A stretch of 64,000 bases of DNA from Pseudoflavitalea rhizosphaerae (GTDB lineage: Bacteria; Bacteroidota; Bacteroidia; Chitinophagales; Chitinophagaceae). Position 1 is the first letter of the stretch, and each line of letters begins with the position of its first letter. The stretch is taken from NCBI RefSeq assembly GCF_003991355.1, contig NZ_RCSU01000004.1:310001-374000 (forward strand). Direction: 5' to 3'. This document shows positions 61,701 to 64,000 of this stretch, piece after piece. A model generated the notes under the pieces. The model was not told the origin of the DNA. It made no database searches and saw only the letters and a list, made by a program, of their open reading frames with translations. A program made the position numbers and the translations under genes.

Positions 61701-64000
61701 ATGAAAAATGAAAGGAGAAATTTCCTGAAAAGATTGACCTTTTCAGCACTTGCATTACCAGGCATCTCTTTTTTGCTCACAGGTAACAATAACAGAACGG
61801 CGGCCACAGTGATTGGTTGCGGCCCTGTTGAACCAGGGCTGCTGAAGGCAACAATCGGTACTGTGCGGTCTGGCAACTGGTCTTCACCGGCTACCTGGGG
61901 CGGGCGTTTGCCGGATGAACAAGACATCGTTCAGGTCCTTGCAGGGCATATCATTGTTTTTGATATGGAGGAAGCACAGGTGGGAGGTTTATATGTAAAG
62001 GAAGGCGCTGCGCTGATCTTCGATGCGGATAAGTCGGCTGTTATGACCAGTACTGCTAATGTAATTGTGGAAGGCAGGTGGCAGATGCATCCCTCATCGG
62101 CATCGGTAGAACATGTGTTACGCTTTACCGGGATCGATGAGGCAAAGTTCGTGGGGGGCGGTATGGATGTGGTCCGGGAAGATATAGGTCTTTGGGTGAT
62201 GGGCGCAGGCCGGCTGGAGCTGGAAGGCTCTTACCAGTTCCCCTGGACACGCAGCACCGGAGCAATTCCGGCAGGAGCTAGCAGCATAAACGTTGAAGGT
62301 GCAGTGAACTGGAAAAAAGGAGACCTTATCTGCATTGCCCCTACAGGATCTCCTGCTGATGGCAACGCCATGGCAACAGGTTTCCAGGAAAGGATCATAA
62401 GCAATGTAGATGGTAAACGTGTCAGCTTAACCGAAGCATTGGCGCATGCGCATCCGAAGGTGGCTGATACATGGACTGCAGAAATAATGAACATGGAGCG
62501 CAATGTGCGGATAGAAGGCACAGCGCAGGGGCGCGCACATTTGTTCATCCGCTCCACAGCCATCCAAAAGATAATGTATACAGCTTTCAGGTATATGGGG
62601 CCCAGGCTGAACAAAGGTGGCAATGAAACCACCGAGCTGGTGCCCGGCCGCTATGCCATGCACTTCCATCATTGTAAAGATGGCAGCCGTGGATCGATTG
62701 TTGAAGGTTGTGTGATCCGCGATTGCGGCAATCACAGCTATGTGCCGCATATTTCACATGGCATCAGTTTTCTCAGCAATATCGCCTACAATGTGCTGGA
62801 AACAGCTTTCTGGTGGGATCCCGGTGATCCAACACATGATGTGTTGTACGATAGCAACCTGGTGGCGCGCTGTCATTTTCTTCAGGGGGCCCTGAACATG
62901 AATGCAGAGAATGCGCCTACCTTCTCTTCCAGCGGCTTTGCCCTGAACACCGGCGATGGAAATATTTGCATCAACAATGTGGTAGTATCGGGTGGCCAGG
63001 GAGATTATGCCGATGGCGGCGCTTATAACTGGGAAGCCGTTATCAACGAAGGAGTATGGGTGTTCAGGAATAATATTGCGCACAATTGCGACAATGGTCT
63101 TCGCGTCTGGCAGAACTCCACCCGTAATCATGTGATCGAAGACTTCTTTGCCTATTACAATGGTGTTGGTGTCTTTCACGGCGCATATGCAAATAGCTAT
63201 ACATATAATGGAGGCAGGCTTTATGGAAATGCCTTCATCATCAAAGCTGCTTCCACCAATTCCAACAGGGTTAGGGTGGAAAATATAGAAGTGGATGGCG
63301 CGGGCCTGATAGATCATGGCGTGGAAGTGATCCATAGTCCGCTCGCAGGCGATAGACCGGTGCTGTTGCGGAACGTAGCCATCAAAGGATGCAGGCGCAA
63401 TGCACTGGTGGATTCTGCAGCTCCTGAAGTACATTCTGTAGATATTGTTCATTGCAATATCGAAGGCAATATCCTTTTGCATCCTGATGCTGCGCAAGGA
63501 GAAACAATTAGGGTGCAGCCAATGCATGCCACACCTTACCAGATATCCAGATCAGGCAGGACGAATATTCTACCATTTGCCGCAACTATTTGGGGAGCGG
63601 GCAAAGGATTGAAAGGTGAATACTTCAACAGTACCGACTTTTCCAGTCCTGCGCTGGTTCGGATCGATTCCAATATCAGTTTCACCGAATGGAGTGCAGG
63701 CTTGCATTACGCCATTACAAGCGAAGTTTATTCTGTCCGGTGGACAGGTTACCTTCTCCCTCAATACAGCGAATTGCATACTTTTTACCTTGGAGCCGGA
63801 GGTGGGTTCCGTTTGTGGGTCAATCAGCAATTGATCGCGAACGAATGGGAAGAACATTTTCCCGGTTTGTTTCCTTCAATTCCCATTGCTCTGGAAGCCG
63901 GAAAGCCCGCTGAGATCAGGCTCGAATTCTTTAACAGGAATGGTGGTACTGGAATGGGGCTTTTATGGACCTGTAAAAGTTTGCCGCTTGAATATGTTCC
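61701..64000 (+). CDS. Tat-exported G8 / beta-helix / PA14 protein, N-terminal part (runs off window)
   Basis: The frame is open from ATG 61701 to the window end (766 codons, no stop). The N-terminus MKNERRNFLKRLTFSALALP is a twin-arginine signal (RRNFLK). Next is a G8 domain (about 55-130; SGNWSSPATWGGRLPDEQDIV), then a long right-handed parallel beta-helix region with many short turns (about 200-590; GSIVEGCVIRDCGNHSY, NNVVVSGGQGDYADGG), then a PA14-like domain (about 630-766; LKGEYFNSTDFSSPALV, VRWTGYLLPQYSE). Probably a surface carbohydrate-active or adhesive protein. A reverse-strand frame of 257 codons inside it is a shadow. Anything after 64,000 is unseen. Confidence 0.85.
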   Translation, partial: MKNERRNFLKRLTFSALALPGISFLLTGNNNRTAATVIGCGPVEPGLLKATIGTVRSGNWSSPATWGGRLPDEQDIVQVLAGHIIVFDMEEAQVGGLYVKEGAALIFDADKSAVMTSTANVIVEGRWQMHPSSASVEHVLRFTGIDEAKFVGGGMDVVREDIGLWVMGAGRLELEGSYQFPWTRSTGAIPAGASSINVEGAVNWKKGDLICIAPTGSPADGNAMATGFQERIISNVDGKRVSLTEALAHAHPKVADTWTAEIMNMERNVRIEGTAQGRAHLFIRSTAIQKIMYTAFRYMGPRLNKGGNETTELVPGRYAMHFHHCKDGSRGSIVEGCVIRDCGNHSYVPHISHGISFLSNIAYNVLETAFWWDPGDPTHDVLYDSNLVARCHFLQGALNMNAENAPTFSSSGFALNTGDGNICINNVVVSGGQGDYADGGAYNWEAVINEGVWVFRNNIAHNCDNGLRVWQNSTRNHVIEDFFAYYNGVGVFHGAYANSYTYNGGRLYGNAFIIKAASTNSNRVRVENIEVDGAGLIDHGVEVIHSPLAGDRPVLLRNVAIKGCRRNALVDSAAPEVHSVDIVHCNIEGNILLHPDAAQGETIRVQPMHATPYQISRSGRTNILPFAATIWGAGKGLKGEYFNSTDFSSPALVRIDSNISFTEWSAGLHYAITSEVYSVRWTGYLLPQYSELHTFYLGAGGGFRLWVNQQLIANEWEEHFPGLFPSIPIALEAGKPAEIRLEFFNRNGGTGMGLLWTCKSLPLEYV

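Noticed and set aside
62754-63527. 257-codon minus-strand frame
   Set aside because: Shadow of the G8/beta-helix gene, which stays open for 766 codons with recognisable domains.
1-64000. CRISPR array, rRNA or transposase gene
   Set aside because: No regularly spaced direct repeats, rRNA signature or DDE/HUH transposase motifs were seen on either strand.

Overview
The window looks like chromosomal DNA of a gliding-type Bacteroidota, most likely a Chitinophagaceae relative. The evidence is a sigma(ECF)-FecR-SusC-SusD module, type IX secretion sorting domains of both type A and type B, -7 boxes of the form TAnnTTTG placed just before start codons, a UpxY-like antiterminator, and moderate G+C. 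No gene was identified by database search. Every call comes from motifs and family recognition.

Layout. 1-1,673: the 5' part of a corA-type Mg transporter gene, a DUF4242 protein and a DUF1415 protein. 1,733-14,781 (all minus strand): a polysaccharide/glycan utilisation locus, read in order as ECF sigma factor, FecR anti-sigma, SusC, SusD, a FAD-dependent oxidoreductase lipoprotein and a large secreted GH16 beta-glucanase with three CBM6-like modules. A nested REP-like palindrome lies between the last two genes. 14,886-16,561: dapF and a nucleoside phosphorylase. 16,624-18,231: tRNA-Cys(GCA) followed by a tyrosine recombinase reading away from it, a typical integration site.

18,483-29,898: an accessory block with a giant CheB-CheR-PAS-histidine kinase, a single-domain response regulator, two paralogous AraC regulators carrying an N-terminal CxxC (HMA-like) module, a radical SAM protein, a bestrophin, a fatty-acid desaturase, a cupin and small secreted proteins. 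Two diverged copies of an intergenic repeat lie at its ends. 29,899-30,398 is non-coding and holds a perfect 16-bp palindrome before a probable regulatory gene (30,399-31,652).

31,924-59,863 (all plus strand, mostly 4-bp ATGA overlaps): a capsule/exopolysaccharide operon of 26 genes. It opens with a UpxY/NusG-like antiterminator. It then encodes UDP-HexNAcA synthesis (TviB/TviC-like), Wza-like and Wzc-like export proteins, an ABC (PglK/MsbA-like) flippase candidate, eight glycosyltransferases, a Wzy-like membrane protein, a deacetylase and several acyltransferases. It ends with a Pgl-like block: PglC-type initiating transferase, ATP-grasp enzyme, HAD phosphatase, PglE-like aminotransferase and PglF-like dehydratase. 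This predicts a glycan started on a 4-amino-4,6-dideoxy-HexNAc sugar and flipped by an ABC transporter instead of Wzx.

59,876-64,000: a type-B T9SS-sorted surface protein and the 5' part of a Tat-exported G8/beta-helix/PA14 protein running off the window.
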